Notes: generated by a model from the sequence alone, not told the origin. Numbered from the stretch's first letter, positions 1-10,380 are shown. The stretch: DNA of 64,000 bases from Sphingomonas sp. Leaf20 (GCF_001421535.1 NZ_LMKN01000001.1:372001-436000); one strand, 5' to 3'. Translations and numbers: made by a program.

Positions 1-672
1 GGCGGGCTGCGCGAAGGCGGCCCATTGCGCGAGCCGGACATCGACATCGGTCGGTGCGAGATCGGTGGCCGCGACGACGCGTGCAGCCTGCCACTGGCCC
101 GCCAGCGCGAGACTGAGCGCAAGATTCTGCCGGACCTTCGCATTGCTCTCGGACGAGCGGGCGACATCGGTGAGAAGCGTGATCGCGCCCTGCGCATCCC
201 CCGCCAGCGCCAGCGCCAGCCCGCGATCGCTCGCCGGGATGATCGCCGCGTGCTGCGCCAGCGTGAGCCGTGCCGCCTGCCAGTCGCCCCCCGCGGTCTG
301 CATCAGCGCGAGGTTCAACGCCGCCTTGCCATTCTCGGGTGCCAGCGCGAGCGCATCGGCAAATCCCTGTCGCGCGGAGGTGAACCGACCCGCCTCGAGA
401 TAGCCTTGCGCCAGCAGCAGGCGATAATCGGCGGATTGCGGCATCATCCCGACGGCAGCCTCGGCGTACCGCACCGCGCCGTCACCATCGCGCTTGGCAA
501 GCGCCGCTTGGGCGCGGCGCGCGTTCGCCATCCCCGCCTTCGCCGCAAACGCATCGTCGCGGCTGCTCGCCGAGGCGATGCCGGTGCCGCCGTCGGATGC
601 ACTGCACCCGACCATCGTGCCGCCAAGGACCAGCGCAGACAGGCCCATCGAAAGGAAAACGCGCGTCTTCAT
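1..672 (-). CDS. TPR-repeat lipoprotein, C-terminus cut by window edge
   Basis: The leftward frame reads 224 codons without a stop and leaves the window, so the 3' end is missing. The N-terminus is a lipoprotein-like signal: basic MKTR, a hydrophobic stretch and a cysteine at residue 23 (MVGC). From about residue 45 helical A/L-rich repeats follow (patterns such as YRLLLAQGYLEAGRF and NGKAALNLALMQ), typical of tetratricopeptide repeats and reminiscent of TadD-like pilus-assembly lipoproteins. Its ATG overlaps the stop of the upstream ribbon-helix-helix gene by 4 nt (ATGA), so it is translationally coupled into a ParA-RHH-TPR operon. Probable role: outer-membrane-anchored scaffold. The family is clear as TPR; the exact function is not. 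Confidence 0.7.
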   Translation of the reverse strand, partial: MKTRVFLSMGLSALVLGGTMVGCSASDGGTGIASASSRDDAFAAKAGMANARRAQAALAKRDGDGAVRYAEAAVGMMPQSADYRLLLAQGYLEAGRFTSARQGFADALALAPENGKAALNLALMQTAGGDWQAARLTLAQHAAIIPASDRGLALALAGDAQGAITLLTDVARSSESNAKVRQNLALSLALAGQWQAARVVAATDLAPTDVDVRLAQWAAFAQPA

Positions 673-1031
673 CGGATCAAACCCCACCGGTTTACGTGTC
701 GCCCGTCATCGGCAGGCGCGTCGACCGCGTCCTCCCCGGGCACTGTCTCTAGGAAGGCGTCCAGCGCCTCGGTCAGCAGAAACTGGGCGGATCGCCCCGT
801 CGCCGCACTCGCCTGTTTCAGCCGCGCGTGCCGCGCAGGTTCGAGCCGCAACGTGAAGGCGATCCGCTTGACCTTGGCGGGCATCACCGGATCGTCCGCG
901 AGTTCGTTCGCCATCGCCATGTCGGCGGCCGGCAGGCTGAGCGCCATGCGCCTTGGCCCGCGGCGATCGCCCGGCTTGCGCGCCAGCAATGCCGACGACA
1001 GCGACGCCAGCGGCTTCGGGTTTGGCGTCAT
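669..1031 (-). CDS. ribbon-helix-helix type small protein downstream of ParA
   Basis: 120 aa. Residues 54-96 read like a ribbon-helix-helix DNA-binding domain: a beta strand (VKRIAFTLRLE) followed by two helices (HARLKQASAATGRSAQFLLTEALDAFL). The first 50 residues are low-complexity and basic. It starts with an ATGA overlap on the stop of the ParA gene and ends with an ATGA overlap on the TPR lipoprotein, so the three genes form one operon. A small RHH partner beside a ParA ATPase is a common arrangement in segregation or localisation modules. I infer that it binds DNA or modulates the ATPase; its target is unknown. Confidence 0.6.
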   Translation of the reverse strand: MTPNPKPLASLSSALLARKPGDRRGPRRMALSLPAADMAMANELADDPVMPAKVKRIAFTLRLEPARHARLKQASAATGRSAQFLLTEALDAFLETVPGEDAVDAPADDGRHVNRWGLIR

Positions 1032-1750
1032 GCCCCCTCCCCCACGACGCGGCGACCGAAGCCCACAGGCGCGGTGCGCTGGCCTCGGGGTGCCGGATGA
1101 ACCGGGACCGCGAACACCGTCCGCCGGAAATTCTTCTCGAGCCGGTCGCAGATATAGGTCCAGAGCGACTCGACCTCGGCCGCCGACTTGCTCCTGGCAT
1201 CGACCTCCATCACCGTCCGGCCGTCGATCATCGAGGCGGCGAAGTCGGTGCGCTGGTGGATCGTGATTGGCGCGACCGTCCCGTGCTGCGACAGCGCGAC
1301 GATCGCCTCGCCGGTGATCCGCGCCTTGGGCGTCGCCGCGTTCACGACGAAGATCAGCGGTTTGCCGGCACGGTCGCACAGGTCGACGGTAGCCCCCACG
1401 GCGCGCAGGTCATGCGGGCTCGGCCGGGTCGGGATGACGATCAGCTCGGCGACCGCGATCACGCTCTGGATCGCAATGGTGATCGCGGGCGGCGTATCGA
1501 TCAGCGCCAGCTTGAACCCCTGGAGCCGAAGGATCTCGAGATCGGCGGCCAGCCGCGAAACCGTCGTCTGCGCGAACGCCGGCGTCTCGTCCTCGCGCTC
1601 GTTCCACCAGTCCGTGAGCGACGCCTGGGGGTCGATGTCAATCAGCACGACCGGCCCGTGGCCGGTGCGCTCGGCCTGCACCGCGAGATGGCCCGACAGC
1701 GTGGTCTTGCCCGATCCCCCCTTCTGCGATGCCAACGCCAGAACGCGCAT
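1028..1750 (-). CDS. ParA/MinD-family ATPase
   Basis: 240 aa. It has the deviant Walker A motif of ParA/MinD proteins (KGGSGKTT, residues 10-17, with the signature lysine K10), an A' motif (LIDIDPQAS, D40) and a Walker B-like LIDTPP (D85). Such ATPases dimerise with ATP and position DNA or protein cargo. It is first gene of the operon with an RHH protein and a TPR lipoprotein. No parB or parS is visible in the window and the chromosomal parAB is normally elsewhere, so this is probably an orphan ParA used for localisation (for example a pilus or secretion complex) rather than chromosome segregation. The start was chosen where the family's N-terminal strand begins (MRVLALASQ). Confidence 0.8.
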   Translation of the reverse strand: MRVLALASQKGGSGKTTLSGHLAVQAERTGHGPVVLIDIDPQASLTDWWNEREDETPAFAQTTVSRLAADLEILRLQGFKLALIDTPPAITIAIQSVIAVAELIVIPTRPSPHDLRAVGATVDLCDRAGKPLIFVVNAATPKARITGEAIVALSQHGTVAPITIHQRTDFAASMIDGRTVMEVDARSKSAAEVESLWTYICDRLEKNFRRTVFAVPVHPAPRGQRTAPVGFGRRVVGEGA

Positions 1751-1914
1751 GAATCCGCCAACCCCTTGAATGCCTATCTCGAATATCGTCGGGAATGCCA
1801 TGATGGCGGATAAGAAGCGGTTAACGCGGAGGCAGGAATCGCCCCCGCGGTGCGCGGCAAAAGGCTTAACGTGATCTTTGCCTTCACCGGGCTATGACGG
1901 CATGAGGAACGGCA

Positions 1915-2970
1915 ATGGCTTCGATGAGGTGGACGATGCGGAACGTGTTTTTCGGCGCGGTGGCGATGGCAGCCGCCTGCGCTGCTGTGCCGGCGGCGGC
2001 GGATGTGAAGGCAGGCGTCGACGCATGGAGCCGCGGTGACTATCGCACCGCGATCGACCAGTGGCGGCCACTCGCGATCGCCGGTGACGCCGACGCCCAG
2101 TTCAACCTCGCCCAGGCGTACAAGCTCGGGCGCGGGGTCCCGCTCGACCCCGCGCTCGCGGAAAGCTGGTTCCGCAAGGCCGCGGCGCAAGGACACGTCC
2201 AGGCGCAGGACAATTACGGGCTCGCGCTGTTCCAGGCGGGCAAGAAGTCGGAGGCGCTGCCCTGGCTGGAGAAGTCGGTGGCACGCGGCGAACCCCGCAC
2301 GCAGCTGGTGCTGGGAACGATGCTGTTCAACGGCGACGGCGTGCCCCGCGACTATCCCCGTGCCTATGCCTTGATGACGCGCGCCAGCAGCGCGGGGCTG
2401 CAATCCGCCTCGCAGACGCTCGCGCAGATGGATCAGTACATCACGGCCGAGGATCGTCAGCGCGGCACCGCGCTCGCCCAGCAGATCGCCGCGCAGCAAA
2501 AGCTGGCGCAGGCCAGCGCTCCCGCCACCATTCGCCCGCAGCAGGCGCCCGCACCGACCGTCCGCACGCCCGTCCCGGCCTCGACACCGGCACAGCCACC
2601 GCGTGTCGCCGCGAGTACCACCCCCGCACGCACGGCAGCGCCTGCCCGCAAGGCCGAAAAGCCGGCGCCGAAGCCCGAGGCACCGGCCAAACCTGCCCCC
2701 AAGGCAGCGCCCAAGCCCGCACCGGTGAAACCGGCGCCAGCCGCCGCACGCGCATCGGGCAAATGGCGGATCCAGCTCGGCGCGTTCCGCGACCGCGCCA
2801 ATGCCGAGACGCTGTGGAGCCGTGTCCGCGGAAAGCTGGGTGGTGCACAGCCGAGCTATGTCGCCGCCGGCGCCGTCACCCGGCTTCAGGCCGGCGGGTT
2901 CGCGACGCGCGCGGATGCGACCCGCGCCTGTGCCGCGTCAGGCCAGCCCTGCGTCGTCGTCAATCCCTGA
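1915..2970 (+). CDS. Sel1-repeat and SPOR-domain envelope protein
   Basis: 351 aa. A Sec signal peptide occupies about residues 1-29 (VPAAAD cleavage region). Residues 34-150 contain Sel1-like repeats (AQFNLAQAYKLGRGVPLDPALA and following units), then a Pro/Ala/Lys-rich linker (about 195-275), then a C-terminal SPOR domain (about 280-351, beginning WRIQLGAF), which binds denuded peptidoglycan at division sites. A periplasmic cell-envelope or division role is inferred from this layout. An internal ATG at codon 8 is an alternative start. It is transcribed divergently from the ParA operon. Confidence 0.8.
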   Translation: MASMRWTMRNVFFGAVAMAAACAAVPAAADVKAGVDAWSRGDYRTAIDQWRPLAIAGDADAQFNLAQAYKLGRGVPLDPALAESWFRKAAAQGHVQAQDNYGLALFQAGKKSEALPWLEKSVARGEPRTQLVLGTMLFNGDGVPRDYPRAYALMTRASSAGLQSASQTLAQMDQYITAEDRQRGTALAQQIAAQQKLAQASAPATIRPQQAPAPTVRTPVPASTPAQPPRVAASTTPARTAAPARKAEKPAPKPEAPAKPAPKAAPKPAPVKPAPAAARASGKWRIQLGAFRDRANAETLWSRVRGKLGGAQPSYVAAGAVTRLQAGGFATRADATRACAASGQPCVVVNP

Positions 2971-3024
2971 CGCGTCCGGCGACGGACCTGCCCGCGCCCG
3001 GGCACGTCCGTCGCCTCGGTCATC

Positions 3025-3771
3025 TCACTCGGTTCGCGCCGGGATCCAGCTGATGTCGCGCTCCGCGCGCTGCGGCAGCTCGGCATAGTCGATCAGCCGG
3101 GGATGGTCGGTGATCGTGATCTCGCCGCGGCGCCACACCGCGACCCCCTCGGTACGCAACTGCCGAAGCGTCCGATTGACATAGACCGGGGTCAGCCCCG
3201 TCAGATCGCCGATATCCTCCTGCGTCAGGGGGGCCGGAAACGCGGTATCGACCGCAGCATCGCTGCGCCGCAGCCGCGACCGCAATTCGAGCATCAGCGC
3301 AGCGACGCGGCTGATCGCGCTGGTTCGTCCGATCGAGGCAAGGCGCTCCATCAGCAGCACGCGTTCCTGTTGCGCCACAAGGAAGAACAGCGCGGCAAGC
3401 CGGGGGTTCTCGGCGAAGACACGGCCGATCGCCGTGGTCTCGACCACCCCCATCGTCACGTCGCTCAGCGTCTGGATCGTGTCGCACGCCGTGCTTGCCG
3501 CGATGCTGGGCATCCCGACCAGATCGCCGGGCAGATGCACCTTCACGATCTGCCGTGCGCCCTGCCCGACGTTGATGCTGCACGTCACCCAACCACTGAT
3601 CAGCATGTAGACCTGGGGATCGGACGCGCCTTGGCGCCGTACGATATCACCGCGCTTCAGCCGTATCGACGGCCCCGCCATCTGCTTGAACCGCTCGATG
3701 TCCGCGACGTCCGCGCCCGTGAATTCCTTGAAGCGCTCAACATTCCAGCCCGCATCCATCCCGTCGACCAT
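3025..3771 (-). CDS. Crp/Fnr-family transcriptional regulator
   Basis: About 248 aa. The N-terminal half is a cyclic-nucleotide-binding beta-roll (IRLKRGDIVRRQGASDPQVY, then GDLVGMPS), followed by a long dimerisation helix and a C-terminal winged helix-turn-helix (LTQEDIGDLTGLTPVYVNRT). The Fnr cysteine cluster is absent, so it is not an oxygen-sensing Fe-S Fnr. The ligand cannot be read from sequence. Starts at 3771 (ATG, used here), 3759 (ATG) and 3822 (TTG) are all possible; 3771 keeps the whole recognisable domain. It is monocistronic, with a 132-bp gap to serB. Confidence 0.8.
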   Translation of the reverse strand: MVDGMDAGWNVERFKEFTGADVADIERFKQMAGPSIRLKRGDIVRRQGASDPQVYMLISGWVTCSINVGQGARQIVKVHLPGDLVGMPSIAASTACDTIQTLSDVTMGVVETTAIGRVFAENPRLAALFFLVAQQERVLLMERLASIGRTSAISRVAALMLELRSRLRRSDAAVDTAFPAPLTQEDIGDLTGLTPVYVNRTLRQLRTEGVAVWRRGEITITDHPRLIDYAELPQRAERDISWIPARTE

Positions 3772-3902
3772 TCCTCGTAACGCGTTGAGCAAGCCCCTTA
3801 AAACGCATTGGTCGGGTAACAAGGCCGGAGTGGTAAACCCGCTAACTTATATCAACAACTCAGACGGCATGCATGCGCGGCTTCACGTCGGTTGTCAGGG
3901 CG

Positions 3903-4784
3903 TCAGGCGACGATCCAGTCTCGCCGCGGCAGTCCCTGCGCATGGAGGAGCGCGGTCAGGTCGCCATGATCGACGCGCGCCGCCGCGGCCGCCGCGACGA
4001 TCGGTTTCGCACGGAATGCGACCCCCAGCCCCGCCGCCTCGATCATCGCCAGGTCGTTTGCGCCATCGCCCACCGCAAGCGACTCTTCCACGGCGATCCC
4101 CCGCTCGGCAATCGCCGCGTTGAGCGTCGTCAGCTTGGTCGCCGACCCGACGACCGGCTTCGTCACCGTCCCCGTCAGCACGCCATCCGCAACCTCGAGC
4201 ATGTTGGCGATCGCGCGATCGAAGCCGATCGCTTTTGCCACTGGCTCCGCGAACCGTGTGAACCCGCCCGACACCAGCACCGCCAGCGCCCCGCGCGACC
4301 GCATCGTCCGGACCAGCGCCTTGGCGCCTGGCATGATCGTCACGCGCTCGGCGAGACATCGCTCGATATCGCTCTCCGCCAGCCCCTTGAGCAACGCGAC
4401 GCGCGCATCGAGTGCCGCCTCGAAATCGAGCTCGCCGCGCATCGCGCGTTCGGTGATCTCGGCGATCTGCGGCTTGATGCCCGCATAATCCGCCAGCTCG
4501 TCGATGCACTCGACGGTGATCATCGTCGAATCCATGTCCGCGACCAGCAAGGTCTTGGTGCGCGTGTGGCTCGGCTGGACCACCACATCGGTACGCTCGA
4601 ACGCCCCCTCAAGCGCGCTGCGCGCCGCATCGGGCGCCATCCCGAAGATCAGGTCGGCGGCGTCGCCCTCGTCGATCCAGCCGCTCGCGCCCGGTGCGCA
4701 GCCGGCGTCGCGCAACCGGTCCATCGCGGTCGAAATATCGCCTGCGGTCAGCGTGCCCGAGGCTATAAGCGTTGCCGTGAACAT
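3903..4784 (-). CDS. serB: phosphoserine phosphatase
   Basis: 293 aa HAD-superfamily hydrolase catalysing the last step of serine synthesis (O-phosphoserine to serine). The catalytic DxDST motif is at residues 83-87 (DMDST), the motif II serine lies in VLVSGGF and the Mg-binding motif in VGDGANDLAM. The first 75 residues form an N-terminal extension as in the long bacterial SerB form. Its start region overlaps the divergent miaA start by 8 nt. Confidence 0.93.
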   Translation of the reverse strand: MFTATLIASGTLTAGDISTAMDRLRDAGCAPGASGWIDEGDAADLIFGMAPDAARSALEGAFERTDVVVQPSHTRTKTLLVADMDSTMITVECIDELADYAGIKPQIAEITERAMRGELDFEAALDARVALLKGLAESDIERCLAERVTIMPGAKALVRTMRSRGALAVLVSGGFTRFAEPVAKAIGFDRAIANMLEVADGVLTGTVTKPVVGSATKLTTLNAAIAERGIAVEESLAVGDGANDLAMIEAAGLGVAFRAKPIVAAAAAARVDHGDLTALLHAQGLPRRDWIVA

Positions 4785-5706
4785 AGAACATCTCCCGAAG
4801 GTCGCGCTCATCGCAGGGCCGACCGCGAGCGGCAAGTCCGCGCTCGCGCTCGCCATCGCCGCGCGCCACAACGGGGTCGTCATCAACGCCGATTCCGCGC
4901 AAGTCTATGCCGATCTCCGCATCCTGACTGCGCGCCCTTCGGCCGAGGAGGAGGGGAGCGCCCCGCACCGCTTGTTCGGCCATGTCGACGCCGCCGACGC
5001 GACCTATTCCGCCGCACGCTGGGCCGCCGAGGCGACGCGCGCGATCGACGAGGTGGTGGCGGAGCGCAAACTGCCGATCCTGGTCGGCGGCACCGGGCTC
5101 TATATCCGCACGCTGCTCGACGGCATCGCCCCCGTCCCCGCGATCGACCCCGACCTTCGCGAGCACGTCCGCGCTCTTCCTGTCGCCGAGGCGCATGACG
5201 CGCTCGCGTTGCTCGACCCGCCCGCCGCCGCCCGGCTCAACGCCGCCGACACCACGCGCGTCGCCCGCGCACTCGAAGTCGTCCGCGGGACAGGCCGCAC
5301 GCTCGCCGACTGGCAGACCGAACGGGTGGGCGGGATCGGCGACCGGCTCGACGTCCGCGCGCTGATCCTCATCCCCGACCGCGACTGGCTGAACGCGCGC
5401 ATCGACCAGCGCTTCGCCGAGATGGCCAAGACCAGCCAGAGCGAGGTCGCCGCGCTCCTGGCCCGCACCGACATCCCGCAGGACGCACCGATCCGCCGCG
5501 CGATCGGCGTCCCCGAGATCGCCGCGCTCGTCCGCGGCGAGACGTCGTTGACCGACGCGATAGCCGCCGGATCTCTCGCCACGCGGCGCTATGCCAAGCG
5601 CCAATATACCTGGCTCCGGCACCAGCCCCCGGCCGCCTGGACGCGCACCGATGCACTCGATTTTCCAACGCGCTTGCAGCAATTTGAAACTATATTGCTC
5701 AAATGA
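4777..5706 (+). CDS. miaA: tRNA dimethylallyltransferase
   Basis: 309 aa from a GTG start. The P-loop GPTASGKS sits at residues 13-20, followed by the DSAQVY substrate-binding motif, an insertion domain and the DALDFP-type C-terminus. MiaA adds a dimethylallyl group to A37 of tRNAs reading UNN codons. The GTG at 4777 matches the usual family N-terminus (VNIEHLPKVALIAGP); an in-frame GTG 24 nt upstream would add eight residues. The gene is divergent from serB, with the two start regions overlapping. The stop overlaps a short ATG-started frame of no obvious function. Confidence 0.93.
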   Translation: MNIEHLPKVALIAGPTASGKSALALAIAARHNGVVINADSAQVYADLRILTARPSAEEEGSAPHRLFGHVDAADATYSAARWAAEATRAIDEVVAERKLPILVGGTGLYIRTLLDGIAPVPAIDPDLREHVRALPVAEAHDALALLDPPAAARLNAADTTRVARALEVVRGTGRTLADWQTERVGGIGDRLDVRALILIPDRDWLNARIDQRFAEMAKTSQSEVAALLARTDIPQDAPIRRAIGVPEIAALVRGETSLTDAIAAGSLATRRYAKRQYTWLRHQPPAAWTRTDALDFPTRLQQFETILLK

Positions 5707-5788
5707 TGTTTGACACGCATCTTTTATATCGGTAGCCGCCCCCTCCACGAGGCGCTAAAGGCGGCGCATTCGAAAGGATTATGACGTG

Positions 5789-7537
5789 ATGACCGAGAAG
5801 AGTGGAGCCGATATCCTGATCGAGGCGCTGTGCGATCTCGGCGTGGAGGTCGTGTTCGGCTATCCGGGTGGTGCCGTGCTGCCGATCTACGACGCGCTGT
5901 TTCGCAGTGGCCGGATCAAGCACATCCTGGTGCGCCACGAACAGGCGGCGACGCACGCGGCGGAGGGCTATGCCCGCTCGACCGGCAAGCCCGGCGTGGT
6001 GCTCGTCACCTCGGGGCCTGGAGCGACCAACGCGGTCACCGGGATCACCGACGCGCTGATGGATTCGATTCCCATGGTCGTGATCACCGGCCAGGTGCCG
6101 ACCGCGCTGATCGGCACCGACGCGTTCCAGGAGGCCGACACCGTCGGCATCACGCGCCATTGCTCGAAGCACAATTATCTCGTGAAGGACCCCGCCAAGC
6201 TCGGCGGCGTGATCCATGAGGCGTTCCACATCGCCACCTCGGGTCGTCCGGGTCCGGTGGTCGTCGACATTCCCAAGGACGTGCAGGTCGCCACCGCGCG
6301 CTATACCAAGCCCGGCCCGATCCAGCACAAGACCTATCGCCCGCAGGTGAAGGCCGACCAGTCGCAGATCGAGCAGCTCGTCGACATGCTCGCCGCGGCC
6401 GAACGCCCGATCCTGTACACCGGCGGCGGCATCATCAATTCCGGCCCCGCCGCGAGCCAGCTGCTGTGCGAGCTCGTCCGGATCACCGGCGCACCGGTGA
6501 CCTCGACGCTGATGGGTCTCGGCGCCTATCCCGCGAGCGGTGAGCAGTGGCTCGGCATGCTCGGCATGCACGGCACGTACGAGGCCAACATGGCGATGAA
6601 CCAGGCCGACCTCGTCGTCGCGCTCGGCAGCCGGTTCGACGACCGCGTGACCGGACGGCTCGATGCGTTCAGCCCGAATTCGCGGAAGGTGCATATCGAC
6701 ATCGATCGCTCGTCGGTGAACAAGACGGTGCGCGTCGATCTCGGGATCATCGCGGATGTCGGCCATGCGCTCGAGGACATGGTGCGGATCTGGAAGAGCC
6801 GTCAGCATCCCAAGCCCGACACGACCGACTGGCAGCGTCGTATCGCCGGCTGGCGCGCGGTGAAGTGCCTCGATTTCCCCGAGAACGACCCGAACGAGAT
6901 CATGCCGCAGCGCGCGATCCGGGCGCTGTTCGACGCGACGAACGTGCGCAACCCGATCATCACGACGGAGGTCGGCCAGCACCAGATGTGGGCAGCCCAG
7001 CATTTCGGGTTCGAAAAGCCGAACAAGTGGCTGACGAGCGGCGGTCTCGGCACGATGGGCTATGGCCTGCCCGCCGCGATCGGCGCGCAGCTCGGCAACC
7101 CCAACGCGCTGGTGATCGACATCGCCGGCGAGGCGTCGATCCAGATGAACATCCAGGAGCTGGCGACCGCGTCGCAATACCGGTTGCCGGTGAAGATCTT
7201 CATCCTCAACAACCAGTATATGGGCATGGTCCGCCAGTGGCAGGAGCTTACCTATGAGAGCCGCTATGCCGAGAGCTATTCGGATTCGCTGCCCGATTTC
7301 GTCCGGTTGGGCGAGGCCTATGGCTGGAAGGGCATCCTGATCGAGACGCGCGACCAGCTCGACAGCGGGATCGCCGAGATGCTGGCCTATGACGGCCCGG
7401 TGATCGTCGATTGCCGCGTGTCGCAGCTGACCAACTGCTTCCCGATGATTCCATCGGGGGCGGCGCATACAGACATGATCCTGCAGGCGAACGAAGTGTC
7501 GGGCACGATGGACGACGAAGCGAAGGCGCTGGTTTGA
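5789..7537 (+). CDS. ilvB: acetolactate synthase, large (catalytic) subunit
   Basis: 582 aa, the usual length of biosynthetic acetohydroxyacid synthase. It makes acetolactate or acetohydroxybutyrate for valine, leucine and isoleucine. Visible landmarks are the ThDP-binding glutamate region (VRHEQAATHAAEGYARSTGKPGV), the FAD-region GSRFDDRVTGR and the C-terminal ThDP motif starting IAGEAS and ending NNQYMGMV. It precedes ilvN with a TGATG overlap. AAGGA lies about ten bases before the ATG; GTG at 5786 is an alternative. The DNA just upstream holds TTGACA at 5710 but no convincing -10. Confidence 0.96.
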   Translation: MTEKSGADILIEALCDLGVEVVFGYPGGAVLPIYDALFRSGRIKHILVRHEQAATHAAEGYARSTGKPGVVLVTSGPGATNAVTGITDALMDSIPMVVITGQVPTALIGTDAFQEADTVGITRHCSKHNYLVKDPAKLGGVIHEAFHIATSGRPGPVVVDIPKDVQVATARYTKPGPIQHKTYRPQVKADQSQIEQLVDMLAAAERPILYTGGGIINSGPAASQLLCELVRITGAPVTSTLMGLGAYPASGEQWLGMLGMHGTYEANMAMNQADLVVALGSRFDDRVTGRLDAFSPNSRKVHIDIDRSSVNKTVRVDLGIIADVGHALEDMVRIWKSRQHPKPDTTDWQRRIAGWRAVKCLDFPENDPNEIMPQRAIRALFDATNVRNPIITTEVGQHQMWAAQHFGFEKPNKWLTSGGLGTMGYGLPAAIGAQLGNPNALVIDIAGEASIQMNIQELATASQYRLPVKIFILNNQYMGMVRQWQELTYESRYAESYSDSLPDFVRLGEAYGWKGILIETRDQLDSGIAEMLAYDGPVIVDCRVSQLTNCFPMIPSGAAHTDMILQANEVSGTMDDEAKALV

Positions 7538-8052
7538 TGCATATTTCCCAGGAAAAGGCCGAGCGGCACACGCTCGCCGTCATCGTCGACAACGAACCGG
7601 GCATCCTCGCCCGGATCGCCGGCCTGTTCACCGCGCGCGGCTATAATATCGAGAGCCTGACCGTGTCGGAGATCACCGCCGACAAGGCGGTCAGCCGCAT
7701 CACGATCGTCACCAGCGCATCGCCCGCGACGATGGAGCAGATCCTCGCGCAGCTCGACCGGCTCGTCCCCGTCCACAAGGTCACCGACCTGACCGCACAG
7801 GGCGCGCACGTCGAGCGCGAGCTCGCGCTGGTCAAGGTGCGCGGCACCGGCGACCACCGGATCGAGGCACTCCGCCTCGCCGACGTCTACCGCGCGCGCG
7901 TGGTCGATGCGACGACGTCGAGCTTCGTGTTCGAAGTGACCGGCGGGATCGACAAGATCGACAAGTTCGTCGAACTCATGGGCGAAGTCGGTCTGATCGA
8001 AGTCGCCCGCACCGGCATCGTCGCGATCGCCCGCGGCAAAGAGCCGGCCTGA
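7537..8052 (+). CDS. ilvN: acetolactate synthase, small regulatory subunit
   Basis: 171 aa. An N-terminal ACT domain (about residues 11-85, LAVIVDNEPGILARIAGLFTAR) binds valine for feedback inhibition, followed by the family's C-terminal domain (about 95-165). The ATG overlaps the ilvB stop (TGATG), the expected stoichiometric coupling of the two subunits. Separated from ilvC by about 180 bp containing three palindromes. Confidence 0.95.
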   Translation: MHISQEKAERHTLAVIVDNEPGILARIAGLFTARGYNIESLTVSEITADKAVSRITIVTSASPATMEQILAQLDRLVPVHKVTDLTAQGAHVERELALVKVRGTGDHRIEALRLADVYRARVVDATTSSFVFEVTGGIDKIDKFVELMGEVGLIEVARTGIVAIARGKEPA

Positions 8053-8072
8053 ATTTACCCCACGAGTTTTAA

Positions 8073-9264
<1,192 letters not shown>

Positions 9265-9369
9265 CGCTTTATCGACCGGCCGGCACGCCGGAGCCCGCCC
9301 ACAGGGCGCGGCTTCGCCGTGGCCGACGGGCGGGCGTGGGGCATGGGCGTCGCTCGGCCCATTCGCTAA

Positions 9370-9640
9370 GCTCCACCCCGGCGAAGGCCGGGGTCCAACT
9401 GGAAAGGTCGTAGTAACAGAGGACAATTCTCCGTTACCGTCGTCCCCCAATTGGGCCCCGGCCTTCGCCGGGGTGGTGGCGTTTGAGGGTAAGCGCGCCT
9501 CTCCCCCACCACTCCCGTTCCCCGCTACTCTCGTTCCCGCTACCCAGTTCTCCCGCCACTCTTGTTCCCCCGCGAAGGCGGGGCCCCAGGATTCCGGGCG
9601 GTGATCGTGGTTTAGCTGGGCCCCCGCGTCCGCGGGGGAG
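9370..9640. repeat. gene-free stretch with G+C palindromic repeats
   Basis: The 9265-9762 gap holds no credible gene. It contains at least four related GC-rich palindromes: near 9374 (ACCCCGGCGAAGGCCGGGGT), near 9453 (CCCCGGCCTTCGCCGGGG), near 9570 (CCCGCGAAGGCGGG) and near 9617 (CCCCCGCGTCCGCGGGGG), separated by pyrimidine-rich sequence. They resemble REP-like intergenic repeats of sphingomonads; a function as binding sites or transcript ends is possible but not shown. Confidence 0.6.
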
Positions 9641-9762
9641 CAGCAACGAGCGTGCCTCCCCTACCCCCCACCGACCCAAATCCGAAACACAGCGTTGGCA
9701 TAACGTCATTTGACGCGCTCCCTCCGCTCGGCCAGCATCGCGCGTTCAACAGGAGACCCCGC

Positions 9763-10368
9763 ATGCGCCTAGTCCTAGCCACCATCCTCGCCCTCACCGC
9801 CGCTCCCGTCCTCGCCCAGACCGCCGCCGTCCCCGGCGCCCCCGTCAAAGCCCGCGTCGCCGCCGGCACCTATGCGGTCGACCCCAACCACACGCAGGTC
9901 ACGTGGCAGGTCAACCATATGGGCTTCTCGATGCTCGAAGGTCAGTTCGGCGCATCGGGCGGCAGCATCATGATCGATCCCGCCAAGCCGAACGCAACCA
10001 AGGTCGAGGTCAATTTCGCGATCGACCAGTTGTCGGTCACCTCCGCACCGTTCACCGGCCATCTCAAGTCAAAGGATTTCTTTGACGTCGCCACGCACCC
10101 GACCGCCAAGTTCGTCTCGACCAAGGTCGTCGCGACCGGCGACAAGGCGACGATCACGGGTGACCTGACGATCAAGGGCGTCACCAAGCCTGTCGTGCTG
10201 CAGGCGACGTTCGTCGGCGCGGGCACGAACCCGATGAACAAGAAGGTGAACTTCGGCTTCCGCGCGACGAGTTCGATCAAGCGGAGCGATTTCGGGCTCG
10301 GTGCGGCGGTACCCGTGGTCTCTGACCGGGTCGACCTGACGATCAACGCGGCGTTCGCTGCGCAATAA
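9763..10368 (+). CDS. YceI-family periplasmic lipocalin-like protein
   Basis: 201 aa. A Sec signal peptide (about residues 1-19, ending VLAQ) precedes a YceI domain (YAVDPNHTQVTWQVNHMGFS, later SKDFFDVATHPTAKF and the terminal ASSIKRSDFG-like motif). YceI proteins form a beta-barrel that binds isoprenoid-type lipids in the periplasm. AGGAG lies 8 nt before the chosen ATG. Monocistronic, followed by a strong hairpin. Confidence 0.88.
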   Translation: MRLVLATILALTAAPVLAQTAAVPGAPVKARVAAGTYAVDPNHTQVTWQVNHMGFSMLEGQFGASGGSIMIDPAKPNATKVEVNFAIDQLSVTSAPFTGHLKSKDFFDVATHPTAKFVSTKVVATGDKATITGDLTIKGVTKPVVLQATFVGAGTNPMNKKVNFGFRATSSIKRSDFGLGAAVPVVSDRVDLTINAAFAAQ

Positions 10369-10380
10369 TACGTAACCCTG

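Noticed and set aside
5703..5735. Possible ilvB leader peptide
   Set aside because: The short frame MMFDTHLLYR lacks runs of Ile, Val or Leu codons, and no attenuator-like stem follows convincingly.
5699..7468. 589-codon open frame antisense to ilvB
   Set aside because: Frame lacks stops only because of high-GC codon bias; its composition (Arg/His/Asp-rich, no domain) is that of a shadow of ilvB.
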